The notes under the pieces were generated by a model that was not told where the DNA came from, searched no databases, and saw only the letters and a list, made by a program, of their open reading frames with translations. From the NCBI GenBank assembly GCA_019359695.1, contig JAHHGV010000001.1, forward strand, positions 1 to 64,000: a DNA stretch of 64,000 nt, given 5' to 3'. Made by a program: the position numbers and the translations under genes. Source of the DNA: Brasilonema angustatum HA4187-MV1. Lineage in GTDB: Bacteria > Cyanobacteriota > Cyanobacteriia > Cyanobacteriales > Nostocaceae. Below, one piece after another: positions 18,968 to 27,131 of the stretch. Numbering within the stretch: the stretch's first letter is position 1; every line of letters begins with the position of its first letter.

Positions 18968-19759
18968 TTAAACTAATTCTAAGTCAGCAGCAATGCCAAA
19001 GTGGTCGGAAGGGTACAAAGTGCGGCTTTCCCGTGCAGGCTGGTTAAGAATGACTTTGCACGAACGTACCCGTAAATGTTGATTGATGAAGATGTAGTCT
19101 AAGGTACCGCGCCAGGGTCGTAAAGTGCGATTAGATATTAAGTCCCGTACAAGTTGGCGCAATGCCTTTTTCCAGCTACGGCGAGCAAGAGGTGTAGGAC
19201 AGGTGTATTCTGGTTCTTGTCCGTGGTACTCAGCATAAGCTGATGTAAAATGTTGTTTCATCAGCATGATAGCTGGAGTTTGGGGTGTGCCATTAAAATC
19301 ACCCACTGCGACGATTGGTATGGACGATGGAAACTTACCTAACCAGTCAATGAGTAACTGCACTTGTTTAGTACGTTCTAGATGATCACCCGGATACCAG
19401 TAATAATGTCCGTTGCAAAACACCAATGGCTGACCATCCAAATTAACTTGCACATATTGAGCAACTCGTCCCTGAGTTTGTAAATCCAGAACTGCTTCTT
19501 CCACAAATGGGTGGCGACTGAGAATCGCATTTCCCACCCCCATGTCGTTGATACCTGTTGAACGACTGTCTGGAATTAGGTGCACGTATGGCATATTAAG
19601 TTCACTTGCAAGCCAAGTAGCTGTGTTTTCTGGCAGCTTAACTTCCTGTAAAGCAATCAGGTCAGCTTGCTCTGCCTGAAGTCCATCAACTAACAGGGTT
19701 CGCCGTTGCTCCCAGTCTGCCATGTCGTACAAGATGTTGATTGTAACAAGCTTAACCAT
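18968..19759 (-). CDS. Endonuclease/exonuclease/phosphatase family protein
   Basis: A 263-residue metal-dependent phosphoesterase of the EEP (DNase I-like) superfamily. Motifs in order are TINILYDMADW (Asn), ALQEVKLP (metal-binding Glu), NGHYYWYPGDHLE, VAVGDFNGTPQTP (Asp/Asn pair), TLDYIFIN, and a final SDHFGIAADLE with the catalytic Asp-His. Substrate (nucleic acid, phosphoinositide or other) cannot be told. It has no signal peptide. The 39-nt gap to the downstream Uma2 gene on the same strand suggests the two may share a transcript. Confidence 0.85.
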   Translation of the reverse strand: MVKLVTINILYDMADWEQRRTLLVDGLQAEQADLIALQEVKLPENTATWLASELNMPYVHLIPDSRSTGINDMGVGNAILSRHPFVEEAVLDLQTQGRVAQYVQVNLDGQPLVFCNGHYYWYPGDHLERTKQVQLLIDWLGKFPSSIPIVAVGDFNGTPQTPAIMLMKQHFTSAYAEYHGQEPEYTCPTPLARRSWKKALRQLVRDLISNRTLRPWRGTLDYIFINQHLRVRSCKVILNQPARESRTLYPSDHFGIAADLELV

Positions 19760-19887
19760 TTAGTAGTGCCATGAAACGTATTTTATTTGACACTCTTAGG
19801 CTTTTGTAAATATTATTACGCTTACTTTTACAATTTTTTATAAAGATAATTATTAATGTGTAATTATACATTTATCAATGCATAATG

Positions 19888-19920
19888 TCAAGGAATGATT
19901 AATGACTCATCATTCCTTGA
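19888..19920. repeat. 12-bp perfect hairpin in divergent spacer
   Basis: TCAAGGAATGAT (19888-19899) pairs perfectly with ATCATTCCTTGA (19909-19920) around a 9-nt loop. It sits in the AT-rich spacer between the divergent EEP and livM genes. It lacks a U-run and may be a palindromic operator or a small repeat. Confidence 0.4.
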
Positions 19921-20054
19921 TGGTACAAGCTGCCGGATAAATTCTTTGGAACTAATCCATAAGTTAAGATCCAAAATTCCCAAAAAAGGGATCTGTCCGT
20001 GGAATAAATCCAAAATCTAAAATCTAAAATCCAAAATTGTCTGACTCATGACGT

Positions 20055-21188
20055 ATGGCTGAATATCTCATTTTCTTAACGATTTCTACTTCAATTTTTG
20101 CATTGTTTGGTTTGGGGCTGAACTTACAGTGGGGCTTTACGGGTTTGATTAACTTTGGTCATGTTGCCTTTATGACGCTGGGCGCATACACCACTGTATT
20201 ATTAACCTTAAAAGGAGTTCCTTTGGTGCTGTCAGCAATCATTGGTGCAGTTATGGCAGCATTATTAGGATTGCTCATTGGTTTCTCGACTTTGCGCTTG
20301 CGAGAAGACTACCTAGGAATTGTGACTATTGGTGTTGGCGAACTGATTCGTCTGGTGGTGAATAACCAGGATTTGCCTGTTGGTAATGAGTGGAAAGCTG
20401 GAGCATTTGGTGTCCAAAGTTATCCTATACCGTTGGCAACTCTTGTCCCTAATCTGTTCATCAAACTTTTGTTGATTGGGCTGTTGACGCTACTTGCGCT
20501 GATTACTTTATGGCAGTTATGGCGGTGGGTTGGTGTTTCTAGAGTGTCAAATTCTGCGAAGTCACACAAGAAAGTCGGTAGTAAGCAAGAATTTATATCA
20601 CACCTAGTTATAGGAGTTTTTTTAGCACTGTTAACAGTGGCAATTTATATATCTGGTGTTATGGGCTTGTATGACTACAAGCCCACAACAGGTTTGATGT
20701 TGGTATCACTTATAGTATTGGCTTTTGTCTTCTGGCGGTTGGAAATTTTAGTGCGATCGCCTTGGGGTCGAGTTCTTAAAGCTATCCGCGAAGATGAAGA
20801 GATTCCCAAAGCTTTAGGAAAAAACGTCTTTTGGTATAAACTACAATCACTGATGCTCGGAGGTGCGATCGCAGGTCTTGCAGGTGCTTTTATCGCATGG
20901 CAACTTAGCGCAATTTACCCAAATAATTTTGAGCCGATAGAAACTTTCACTGCTTGGATTATCGTCATTTTAGGTGGTTCTGGTAGTAATCTCGGCACAG
21001 TCTTGGGTGCAGTGCTTTACTTTATGTACTATGAAGGTACGCGCAACTTGGATAAAATTCTCCCTATTGATTCAGATCGTTTAAGTGCGTTGCGGATCAT
21101 GATCATCGGTCTTATCTTGATGGTACTGATGATTTGGCGTCCTCAAGGTATCTTAGGGAAAAAGGAGGAACTCACCCTTGGTAAATAA
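20055..21188 (+). CDS. livM: Branched-chain/neutral amino acid ABC transporter permease (LivM-type)
   Basis: Inner-membrane permease of a high-affinity amino acid importer. The 377-residue protein is strongly hydrophobic with about 8-10 membrane segments. It shows the LivM signatures WGFTGLINFGHVAFMTLGAY and LREDYLGIVTIGVGELIR near the N-terminus, and the EAA-like loop WGRVLKAIREDEEIPKALG before the last segments. It resembles the cyanobacterial Nat (N-I) system permease; no other permease, binding-protein or second ATPase gene lies here, so the system is scattered. Its end overlaps the ATPase gene by 11 nt, which implies translational coupling. Confidence 0.85.
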   Translation: MAEYLIFLTISTSIFALFGLGLNLQWGFTGLINFGHVAFMTLGAYTTVLLTLKGVPLVLSAIIGAVMAALLGLLIGFSTLRLREDYLGIVTIGVGELIRLVVNNQDLPVGNEWKAGAFGVQSYPIPLATLVPNLFIKLLLIGLLTLLALITLWQLWRWVGVSRVSNSAKSHKKVGSKQEFISHLVIGVFLALLTVAIYISGVMGLYDYKPTTGLMLVSLIVLAFVFWRLEILVRSPWGRVLKAIREDEEIPKALGKNVFWYKLQSLMLGGAIAGLAGAFIAWQLSAIYPNNFEPIETFTAWIIVILGGSGSNLGTVLGAVLYFMYYEGTRNLDKILPIDSDRLSALRIMIIGLILMVLMIWRPQGILGKKEELTLGK

Positions 21189-21963
21189 CGAGTCATCCCA
21201 ATTTCCTCTGTTGGCTGCAACTGGACTTTGTAAAAACTTTGGTGGTCTTAAGGCTGTAGAAAACGCCGAAATTCAAGTACCAAGTGGTAGCATCACTGGA
21301 TTGATTGGGCCTAACGGTGCAGGCAAAACAACATTATTTAACTTACTCTCAAGTTTCATCCGTCCAGACAAGGGACGAGTCACTTTTAATGGTGAACCGA
21401 TACAGAACTTGCAGCCATACCAAATTGCCCAGAAGGGAATGGTACGTACCTTTCAGGTAGCGCGAACTCTCTCGCGGTTGTCAGTGCTAGAAAATATGCT
21501 GCTAGCAGGACAAAAGCAAACAGGCGAGAAATTTTGGCAAGTCCAATTCCAACAACCCAAAATTGCCAAAGAACAAAAAGAATTCCAAGAACGAGCACTT
21601 TTCCTCTTAGAGTCAGTAGGATTGGCACACAAAGCATATGATTACGCTGGAGGGTTATCAGGGGGACAGCGCAAGTTGCTGGAAATGGGAAGAGCACTGA
21701 TGACTGAGCCTAAGTTAATCTTATTGGATGAACCAGCCGCTGGGGTAAATCCGAGACTGATTGATGAGATATGCGATCGCATTACTGGCTGGAACAACAG
21801 TGGTATGACTTTTTTAATCATCGAGCACAATATGGATGTGATCATGTCGTTGTGCGATCGCGTTTGGGTGCTAGCCGAAGGACAAAATCTCGCTGACGGA
21901 ACAGCACAAGAAATTCAAAATCATCCAAAAGTTTTGGAGGCTTATCTGGGTAAGTCAGAATAG
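21178..21963 (+). CDS. livG: Branched-chain/neutral amino acid ABC transporter ATPase (LivG-type)
   Basis: Cytoplasmic ATPase partner of the preceding permease. The 261-residue product has Walker A GPNGAGKTT, the Q-loop region IAQKGMVRTFQVARTLSRLSVLENMLLA typical of LivG, signature LSGGQRKLLEMGRAL, Walker B LILLDEPAAGVNP and a switch His in IIEHNMDV. The start is a TTG at 21178, chosen because AAAGGAGGAA lies just upstream at about 21160-21169 and no ATG gives the conserved N-terminus. The ORF overlaps livM by 11 nt. Confidence 0.88.
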   Translation: MVNNESSQFPLLAATGLCKNFGGLKAVENAEIQVPSGSITGLIGPNGAGKTTLFNLLSSFIRPDKGRVTFNGEPIQNLQPYQIAQKGMVRTFQVARTLSRLSVLENMLLAGQKQTGEKFWQVQFQQPKIAKEQKEFQERALFLLESVGLAHKAYDYAGGLSGGQRKLLEMGRALMTEPKLILLDEPAAGVNPRLIDEICDRITGWNNSGMTFLIIEHNMDVIMSLCDRVWVLAEGQNLADGTAQEIQNHPKVLEAYLGKSE

Positions 21964-21984
21964 GAGCACAAGTAGCAAAGTGCG

Positions 21985-22015
21985 ATCGTTCCCAGGCGCT
22001 TTGCTTGGGAACGAT
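21985..22015 (+). terminator. Hairpin after livM-livG
   Basis: A 10-bp stem (ATCGTTCCCA with TGGGAACGAT) and an 11-nt loop begin 22 nt after the livG stop. There is no strong U-run. It is a plausible transcript end for the two-gene unit. Confidence 0.45.
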
Positions 22016-22265
22016 TGTATAAGGATGTCTTACCAAGTCACTTTAAGGTTGCTACAAATGGGCAGCCGATCCGCTTTGCAAGGGATAAAATGATTTATAG
22101 CCGCTATTTTGCTAAATCGGGCACAAGCCTCTCATCTAAAAATCTCCGGGAGTGTGAAAGCTTCGCAACTTCAGTTCGGGGAGCATAAGCAGAATCTGTG
22201 CTATTGTTTATACAACTTAAAGGAAAATTTGTTAATAAACAAGCTAATTTTTAAAGGATACTGTC

Positions 22266-22340
22266 ATGCCAGAAGAAAGCCGCATTGGACTAGCAGAGCT
22301 AATTGAACAAGTCAAGTTATCCTTGGGAGTTAGTGCATAA
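22266..22340 (+). pseudogene. TRYPCO2-like N-terminal fragment
   Basis: An ATG at 22266 with AAAGGA 8 nt upstream opens a 24-residue frame, MPEESRIGLAELIEQVKLSL and a few more, that stops at 22338-22340. IGLAELIEQVK matches the start of the trypsin-co-occurring domain 2, which is normally about 90 residues and is found fused to CHAT or trypsin modules. The frame overlaps, one frame off, the beginning of the CHAT ORF. The simplest reading is that this is the true gene start and that a frame-disrupting deletion removed the rest of the domain and its linker. Confidence 0.55.
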
Positions 22341-23709
22341 TGGTCAAAAATTTTTAGCACAGGAGCGTGTTACTTTTTCGCGGTATATTGCTCATCGCAC
22401 TACACAACCTAATTTATTACCTGTTGATAAGATTAATGTACTACTAATCTCGTCGGTAGCTTTTGATTTAGAAAATAAACTAAAGCCGTTCTCTAGCAAT
22501 GAACAAGAAGCAATACGCAAAGGTATTGATAAAGCTAAGCGAAAAAAATTAGTTTCTCTCACAAAACTTAAGGTGGCTAAGTTCAATGAATTACGTGTTT
22601 ATTTAACTGAGAATCGGGATAATAAAGCTCCTCATGCGATCCATTTTGATGGACATGGTATATATGGAAAGCGTTGTACTTCTGATAAATGTAAAAAAAT
22701 TAATCCCGGCATCAAAAGAGAAAAGTGCAAATGGTGCGGTTCTTCTCTAACTAGTCCTGAAGGATATTTAGTTTTCGAGGATGATGAAGGCCAAGCTGAT
22801 TACGTCAGTGCTAGCAAGTTTGGCGATTTAATACAGCAAACTAGTTTTGGTAATGAAAAGCAACGGGGTGTATTCTTAGTAGTACTTAGCGCTTGCAAAT
22901 CTGGGATGGCGTTGGCTGGTGATTCAAATTTTAATGGTATTGCTCAAAATTTGATTAGTCGGCAAGTACCTGCAGTCGTGGCGATGCAATATCTTATCAG
23001 CGTACCTGCTGCGACTGCTTTTGCGGAGCAGTTTTATCGCTCTTTAGGTCAACGAAATCTTTTGGCTACCGCAGTAAGTCATGCTCGTGAGGCAATGGGT
23101 TTTGATAGTAATCAATGGTATCGCCCAGTACTCTACCTACGTTGGAAGGATAACGAAGGCGGAAAACTTTTTACTGAGTCGTCAGCATCCGTCTCACCAC
23201 ATCAAATAGAGCAGCAAGTCATTCAATATTTAGCTAATCAACGAGATTCTGTAATATCTACGGAAGTTTCTGTAGAGTTGAGTAATGCGGTAGATGAAGT
23301 AGTAGAATCTGTAATAAAACCAACTCAATTCCTTAATCGAGCAGAAATATGGTTGGAGGATGAAAATTTTAGATGGGAGTTAGCATCTAAACTCGCAAAG
23401 AAAACTTTAAAAGTAGAAAATTTAAGAATTTACAAAAGTTCAGAAGCTAAAAAGCAAGCAAAATATCGGTATCAAGTTAACTTGTATAATTGTCTAAATT
23501 GGCTTTTAGAGGCATTTAAAACTTGGCAAGCTAAAGAAATAGATAACTTTTACTCCTATTTGATTGAGTTTCCTTGTAAACTTTATATTGATGCTCTGAA
23601 TCTTTTTAAAAATACTGCATCAGAAGATTTTGTTGATGACAGAAGTGTGATTAGTGTCATACATTTATATGTTGATATCCTTATAGATAAAATCACTAAA
23701 ATGAGATAA
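22303..23709 (+). CDS. CHAT-domain caspase-like protease, probably 5'-disrupted
   Basis: The product has a CHAT peptidase core: PWELVHNGQKFLA at the domain start, catalytic-type His in HFDGHG (His118 by this numbering), and Cys198 in LSACKSG. Between them is an inserted four-Cys cluster (Cys125, 130, 142, 145; CX4C and CX2C) that looks like a zinc ribbon. The last 170 residues are helical and unrecognised. The only starts in frame are TTG 22303 and GTG 22333, both poor, while a good ATG with ribosome site sits one frame off at 22266. CHAT proteases often act in immunity or cell-death modules, but no partner is adjacent. Functionality is uncertain. Confidence 0.7.
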   Translation: MNKSSYPWELVHNGQKFLAQERVTFSRYIAHRTTQPNLLPVDKINVLLISSVAFDLENKLKPFSSNEQEAIRKGIDKAKRKKLVSLTKLKVAKFNELRVYLTENRDNKAPHAIHFDGHGIYGKRCTSDKCKKINPGIKREKCKWCGSSLTSPEGYLVFEDDEGQADYVSASKFGDLIQQTSFGNEKQRGVFLVVLSACKSGMALAGDSNFNGIAQNLISRQVPAVVAMQYLISVPAATAFAEQFYRSLGQRNLLATAVSHAREAMGFDSNQWYRPVLYLRWKDNEGGKLFTESSASVSPHQIEQQVIQYLANQRDSVISTEVSVELSNAVDEVVESVIKPTQFLNRAEIWLEDENFRWELASKLAKKTLKVENLRIYKSSEAKKQAKYRYQVNLYNCLNWLLEAFKTWQAKEIDNFYSYLIEFPCKLYIDALNLFKNTASEDFVDDRSVISVIHLYVDILIDKITKMR

Positions 23710-23737
23710 ATATAAAAAATGTTGTTGAAGAAATGAG

Positions 23738-24100
23738 TTACCATATTTTTTTTCGTTTATATGATTTTTTCCTCCAATGACCTATTACTAATCTTCCGTT
23801 TCTATAATGTTGTTTAACCCAGCTATAACCGTCTCTACCGTTATAACTAAATTGCTGGCTTAGTTGCAATTCTTCGGATGATTCTTTTATTGTTGATTTT
23901 TTTTGAGAATAAATATTTGTTTGAGGAGGAGGTTTTGGTTCAAATTGTTTATTACTAGCTTGATAAGTTTTGAGGCTTTCTATTGCTAATCCTAAGTACA
24001 ATACAGTTTGTTGTACTTCTGAAGACTGCAAACTAATTAATCTTGAACGAATTCTCTCCAAAGTTTCTATAAATTGAGTTAAGTAATCTTTTACTGTCAT
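23738..24100 (-). CDS. Hypothetical protein, convergent with CHAT gene
   Basis: A 120-residue basic protein I do not recognise. Residues 1-45 form a helix with a regular hydrophobic pattern (MTVKDYLTQFIETLERIRSR). A Pro/Ser/Lys linker follows, then GRDGYSWVKQHYRNGRLVIGHWRK, a short beta-like motif. The stop lies 28 nt from that of the CHAT gene. It is AT-rich like the rest of this island. The patterned N-terminal helix and a normal ATG make it a plausible gene. Confidence 0.5.
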   Translation of the reverse strand: MTVKDYLTQFIETLERIRSRLISLQSSEVQQTVLYLGLAIESLKTYQASNKQFEPKPPPQTNIYSQKKSTIKESSEELQLSQQFSYNGRDGYSWVKQHYRNGRLVIGHWRKKSYKRKKIW

Positions 24101-24635
24101 GTTTTTAAAACTATATATGAGTAAATATATTAATTGTCATTTTTTTTATTTTCATAATAAATCTTGAAAATTATTGACCTATTTACCAACTCATATTTCA
24201 GATTAATAGTTCCTTTGGGAGAAGTCACTACCGCTAACTAGGACAGTCATTCACTAACAGAATTTTTAAGTCAAAAACTAAGAAATTTAGTCAAGAAAAA
24301 CTAATACCAATAAATATATAGCAGTCCTAAATCATCCGTGAACAACAAGATTGCCGACTTCTTTAAAAAGTCGGCAATCTGAGCATGCGCTATTTTCACA
24401 AATCAAATAGGATTGCTATATGAGATAAATGTTCACTTTTTTCAAATTGACTTTTGATGCTAAAAGGAGATAAACGGTATCTGAATCACTTTTTTATAGT
24501 ATAAAATAATACTCTTTTAAAATGTAGACTGTGGTGATATAGCAAAATCAAATACGCAAGAGACTGTCATCAGACCATCTTGCCATTAGCTAGAAATCTT
24601 AACGAATCTTAAAGCTCAAAACACTGAGCTTTAAG
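24101..24635. other. Intergenic part of the accessory island
   Basis: About 535 nt, strongly AT-rich. It contains the 106-bp MITE-like element (24316-24421) and the 5' arm of the hairpin over the zinc-ribbon start codon. No gene is seen. Confidence 0.4.
24316..24421. mobile_element. 106-bp MITE-like element with terminal inverted repeats
   Basis: The ends ATATAGCAGTCCTA and (reverse complement) ATATAGCAATCCTA begin 30-nt imperfect terminal inverted repeats with about 22 matches. The centre is a perfect 13-bp hairpin (24348-24360 with 24368-24380). It has no coding capacity. This is the design of a non-autonomous miniature element. The right-end sequence resembles a repeat I recall as common in Nostoc-type genomes. 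Confidence 0.65.
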
Positions 24636-24637
24636 AT
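24606..24637 (+). promoter_or_regulatory. Start-codon-sequestering hairpin
   Basis: A perfect 13-bp stem (24606-24618 with 24625-24637) and 6-nt loop. Its 3' arm contains the first two bases of the ATG at 24636 and the whole region where a ribosome site would be. In a read-through transcript this would block initiation, a known strategy of IS200-type and other insertion sequences. Confidence 0.6.
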
Positions 24638-25013
24638 GAGAAACAATAACGATAAGTATCTTACCCTTCTTGAACAAATTCGCTGGGGTGCAAAGCCTAA
24701 GTGTCCTTATTGCGAATCAACAAATGCGACACCATATAAGGGGGAACGGAGATACCACTGTAATACTTGTTATACTTCATACAGTATTAGCGTCGGTACG
24801 CTATTTCATAAAACTCATGTCAGTTTGGAAAAATGGTTTTTAGCAATTCGCCTTATCCTAAATTCGCCAGAAGGTATCAGTGTCCGTAAACTGGCTAAAG
24901 AAGTGGGAGTTAACAAGAATACTGCCTGCTATATGATTGAGCGTGTCTATAAAGCTGCATCTGAAGAGCAGGAACTTATCCAAAAGCTTGTAAATATTCA
25001 TCGGTTTAATTGA
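24636..25013 (+). pseudogene. IS1595-type zinc-ribbon transposase fragment
   Basis: A 125-residue product with a four-Cys zinc ribbon (Cys23, 26, 42, 45: CPYC and CNTC). A helix-turn-helix region follows (LILNSPEGISVRKLAKEVGVNKNTACYMIERV). This matches the N-terminal DNA-binding part of IS1595-family (ISXO2-like) transposases. The DDE catalytic domain is absent, with no trace of it in any frame downstream. It is either a truncated transposase or a retained DNA-binding protein. Perfect hairpins overlap both its start and stop codons. Confidence 0.7.
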
Positions 25014-25035
25014 CAGATACTTGTCAATTAAACCG
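25002..25035. terminator. Hairpin over stop codon of zinc-ribbon ORF
   Basis: CGGTTTAATTGACA (25002-25015) pairs perfectly over 14 bp with 25022-25035 around a 6-nt loop. The TGA stop (25011-25013) is inside the stem. No U-run follows. Confidence 0.55.
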
Positions 25036-25075
25036 GAAGCCCACATCTACTCGAACCGAGGTGTAGGTCGTTCAC
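25036..25075. repeat. Possible IS200/IS605-type right-end remnant
   Basis: GAAGCCCACATCT, a short loop, then AGGTGTAGG and CGTTCAC form an imperfect hairpin ending in TTCAC. I recall this form from right ends of cyanobacterial IS200/IS605 elements. A similar GGTGGGGTAGTTCAC end is at 31411-31426. No tnpA or tnpB is present. Confidence 0.3.
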
Positions 25076-25087
25076 AGAAATGGTATT

Positions 25088-25120
25088 ACACACAGAAACT
25101 TTTTTTGGGTTTCTGTGTGT
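25088..25120. terminator. 12-bp hairpin with T-rich loop
   Basis: ACACACAGAAAC (25088-25099) pairs perfectly with GTTTCTGTGTGT (25109-25120) around a loop of seven T and two G. It sits between the zinc-ribbon ORF and the convergent membrane-protein gene, and may separate their transcripts. Confidence 0.4.
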
Positions 25121-25156
25121 AACTCGTCGGCTTAAGCCTTGAATCACTGTGATTCT

Positions 25157-25780
25157 TCAAGCATCAACGCGCTTACCATATCTTTGAGTGAATCCCAAAG
25201 CAGATTGAGCAGAGGGTAATGTAGAAGTCGCTGTTTGTGCAGTTAATTGACTCACTGTTATTGGTTGAGTCTCATACTCCGTGCTAGTAATCACCAGCGG
25301 TGTGGTAACGGCTTGAGAAAATGTGGCTTCCTCTGGATTTTTTGTGGAAATGCGTGGTGCAGTCTGTTTAGGACTTGTATTTGCAGTAGATACTGCTGTT
25401 TGAACTTTACTCTCGTCTTCGTCTAGGAACCATCTGAGTTGAGAAAGCATCGGACTGGATGGTGAAACTTTCAGCGTGTGAATTTGAGAGTCTTTTTCCG
25501 AAATTTGCTTTTGGAGATTGGACAACTGGTTTTCTAACTCAGAAGATTGACGTAAAGAATTTTGCCATGTCCACAATACAGCACCCGCAAGTCCTAGTCC
25601 AAAACTGAATGCAGCTCCCACTCCTGGAGAAACAAAATCCTTTAGTTCCCCATAGAAAAGTTCTTGCTCCCCTAGTTGGACTTTCACAGGCTTAGACCCT
25701 TGTAGGGCTAAAAGTAACATAAAAGAGGCAAAAAGCGTGCCTGATATCACTACGGTCGGGAGTAAGATTTTTTTAAGCAT
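25157..25780 (-). CDS. Hypothetical two-helix membrane protein
   Basis: A 207-residue protein I cannot assign. There is a hydrophobic segment at residues 5-27, a second at about 52-71 (AAFSFGLGLAGAVLW), and a coiled-coil stretch at about 75-100 (ELENQLSNLQKQISEKDSQI). A long Ser/Thr/Ala-rich tail to the C-terminus probably lies in the cytoplasm. An imperfect hairpin (about 25136-25160) sits at its 3' end. A scaffold-like role could be imagined but is not supported. Confidence 0.65.
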   Translation of the reverse strand: MLKKILLPTVVISGTLFASFMLLLALQGSKPVKVQLGEQELFYGELKDFVSPGVGAAFSFGLGLAGAVLWTWQNSLRQSSELENQLSNLQKQISEKDSQIHTLKVSPSSPMLSQLRWFLDEDESKVQTAVSTANTSPKQTAPRISTKNPEEATFSQAVTTPLVITSTEYETQPITVSQLTAQTATSTLPSAQSALGFTQRYGKRVDA

Positions 25781-26301
25781 AACGAAAGCCTACTGGTATC
25801 AACGTGTCAAAACAACTTAATCAAAAACCCGTAGCCGTGCTCAAAGGCTGTACCTGCTACCTAAAAAAATTTCAAAATCCGAAATCAAAGTAACAGAGCG
25901 ATACGGATTATACTTAGGTTCTCATCCAAAGTTAGTAAATTTATGGTCTATATGTTTATAAAATTTTGATAAAGTATACTCTGATTTTATGAATTTTTTG
26001 TATGGCAATTCTTCTAAGTCCTTATAAATACGTATTCAAGTATCAAAAATATCATAAAACACTGATATAGAAAAGATAACGCCAATTCTTGAGAAAGCGC
26101 AAAGCCCTACAGGTATGTCCTATGCCTACGCCACGTCTACGACGTGCGCTTTATGCATACGTAGTTCGCCCAATTGTTCAGGATGAGGCGAGTAGCGAAA
26201 GTTTCTGTATGCTTAAATCTGCGATTGACCGAAACAATTTTAGATTTTAAATTTTAGATTTTAAATTGGGGAGCCAATTCCGAACTATTGTCTCCATCTG
26301 A
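25781..26301. other. Intergenic region, repeat-bearing
   Basis: 520 nt with no gene seen. It holds the upstream region of the membrane-protein gene, a dispersed-repeat segment (about 26100-26215, CCTATGCCTACGCCACG type) and a tandem TTTAGATTTTAAAT (26238-26266) of the A/T-rich dispersed repeat class. Confidence 0.4.
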
Positions 26302-27069
26302 TTAGGATTCGTACACTTGAAGCAAAAAGCGACTAAATTCGGAATTGTCAAAGTGGCGAATTCCACGGAACAACTTGTTTGAAGCCGCCTGCCAATCGAC
26401 AATCAGATCCATGACGCTGTTGCTTTCAATCCTCAAGGGACAACTAATCGAGCCTCCTGGCAAGTGAAATATCTGATTATTGCCACATTCGTTCTCCAGG
26501 GGTTGCCATCCAATTTCCTCTGGAGAGGATGTGACTAGATCGGGGGTTATCTGTTTGACAGTCCCCTGCCAAACGCCGTCAGGTTGAATCACACCAGGAT
26601 CTGGAAGCGCTTCTAGAAAGCTGCCTAATTGCTCAGAGATCACTGTCATGTGCTGCAACTCACCACTTTGTTTGTAAACAGCGGTAAGGCTCGTCCTCCT
26701 GTTGTCATGCGTGAAACCTGTTTCAAAGAAGGGAGCATCAGCTGTGATTGTTGTACTTCCCCAGGAAAAGCTGTTGTCTAGAAACAAAATGGTAAAGTGA
26801 TGCCCATTAAAAGATAGACCTGTACTAGTATAAGGACCAGCATTTTGTAGTTTAGTCTTTCCATCAGGATAAGTGTAGTAGTTTTGTTGAGTTATCTGGC
26901 TACCATCTTCACTGAGGTGAAATGATCGAACACACTTGAAGGAGTTGATTGAGTGTCCTTGTGGTGAATATTTAGTCCAGATACCATGCCAGTCGCCTAG
27001 ATGATACTGGCAGAAATTGTCCCAGTTTTGGATCTGGTTCTTCATTTCAGCAACATTAGACCTTTCCAT
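26302..27069 (-). CDS. DUF3598 family protein
   Basis: A 255-residue cyanobacterial protein of unknown function, recognised from NWDNFCQYHLGDWHGIWTKY at the N-terminus and the later RSFHLSEDGSQITQQNYY. The family has a lipocalin-like beta-barrel reputation. There are no signal peptide or membrane segments. The ATG at 27069 is kept because the relic copy of this gene's 5' end at 62 kb has the same ATG-GAR-AGR-TCT-AAT codons. An alternative is Met9 at 27045. It lies 57 nt downstream of the UPF0182 gene on the same strand. Confidence 0.8.
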   Translation of the reverse strand: MERSNVAEMKNQIQNWDNFCQYHLGDWHGIWTKYSPQGHSINSFKCVRSFHLSEDGSQITQQNYYTYPDGKTKLQNAGPYTSTGLSFNGHHFTILFLDNSFSWGSTTITADAPFFETGFTHDNRRTSLTAVYKQSGELQHMTVISEQLGSFLEALPDPGVIQPDGVWQGTVKQITPDLVTSSPEEIGWQPLENECGNNQIFHLPGGSISCPLRIESNSVMDLIVDWQAASNKLFRGIRHFDNSEFSRFLLQVYES

Positions 27070-27131
27070 AAATTAGATATTAATCCAGATAGTGCAAACG
27101 TTTAAGATGAATTTTCACCAGATGTCTACTG
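27055..27131 (-). repeat. DUF3598 5' region, copy A of a duplicated segment
   Basis: This 77-nt stretch covers the end of the UPF0182 gene, the spacer and the first codons of the DUF3598 gene. It aligns with 61982-62057 with one 1-nt gap and roughly 70-75 percent identity by eye, on the same strand. The second copy has no gene behind it. Confidence 0.65.

Noticed and set aside
22109-22306. 65-codon frame upstream of the CHAT gene
   Set aside because: It overlaps the better-supported TRYPCO2-like start in another frame and encodes no recognisable sequence.
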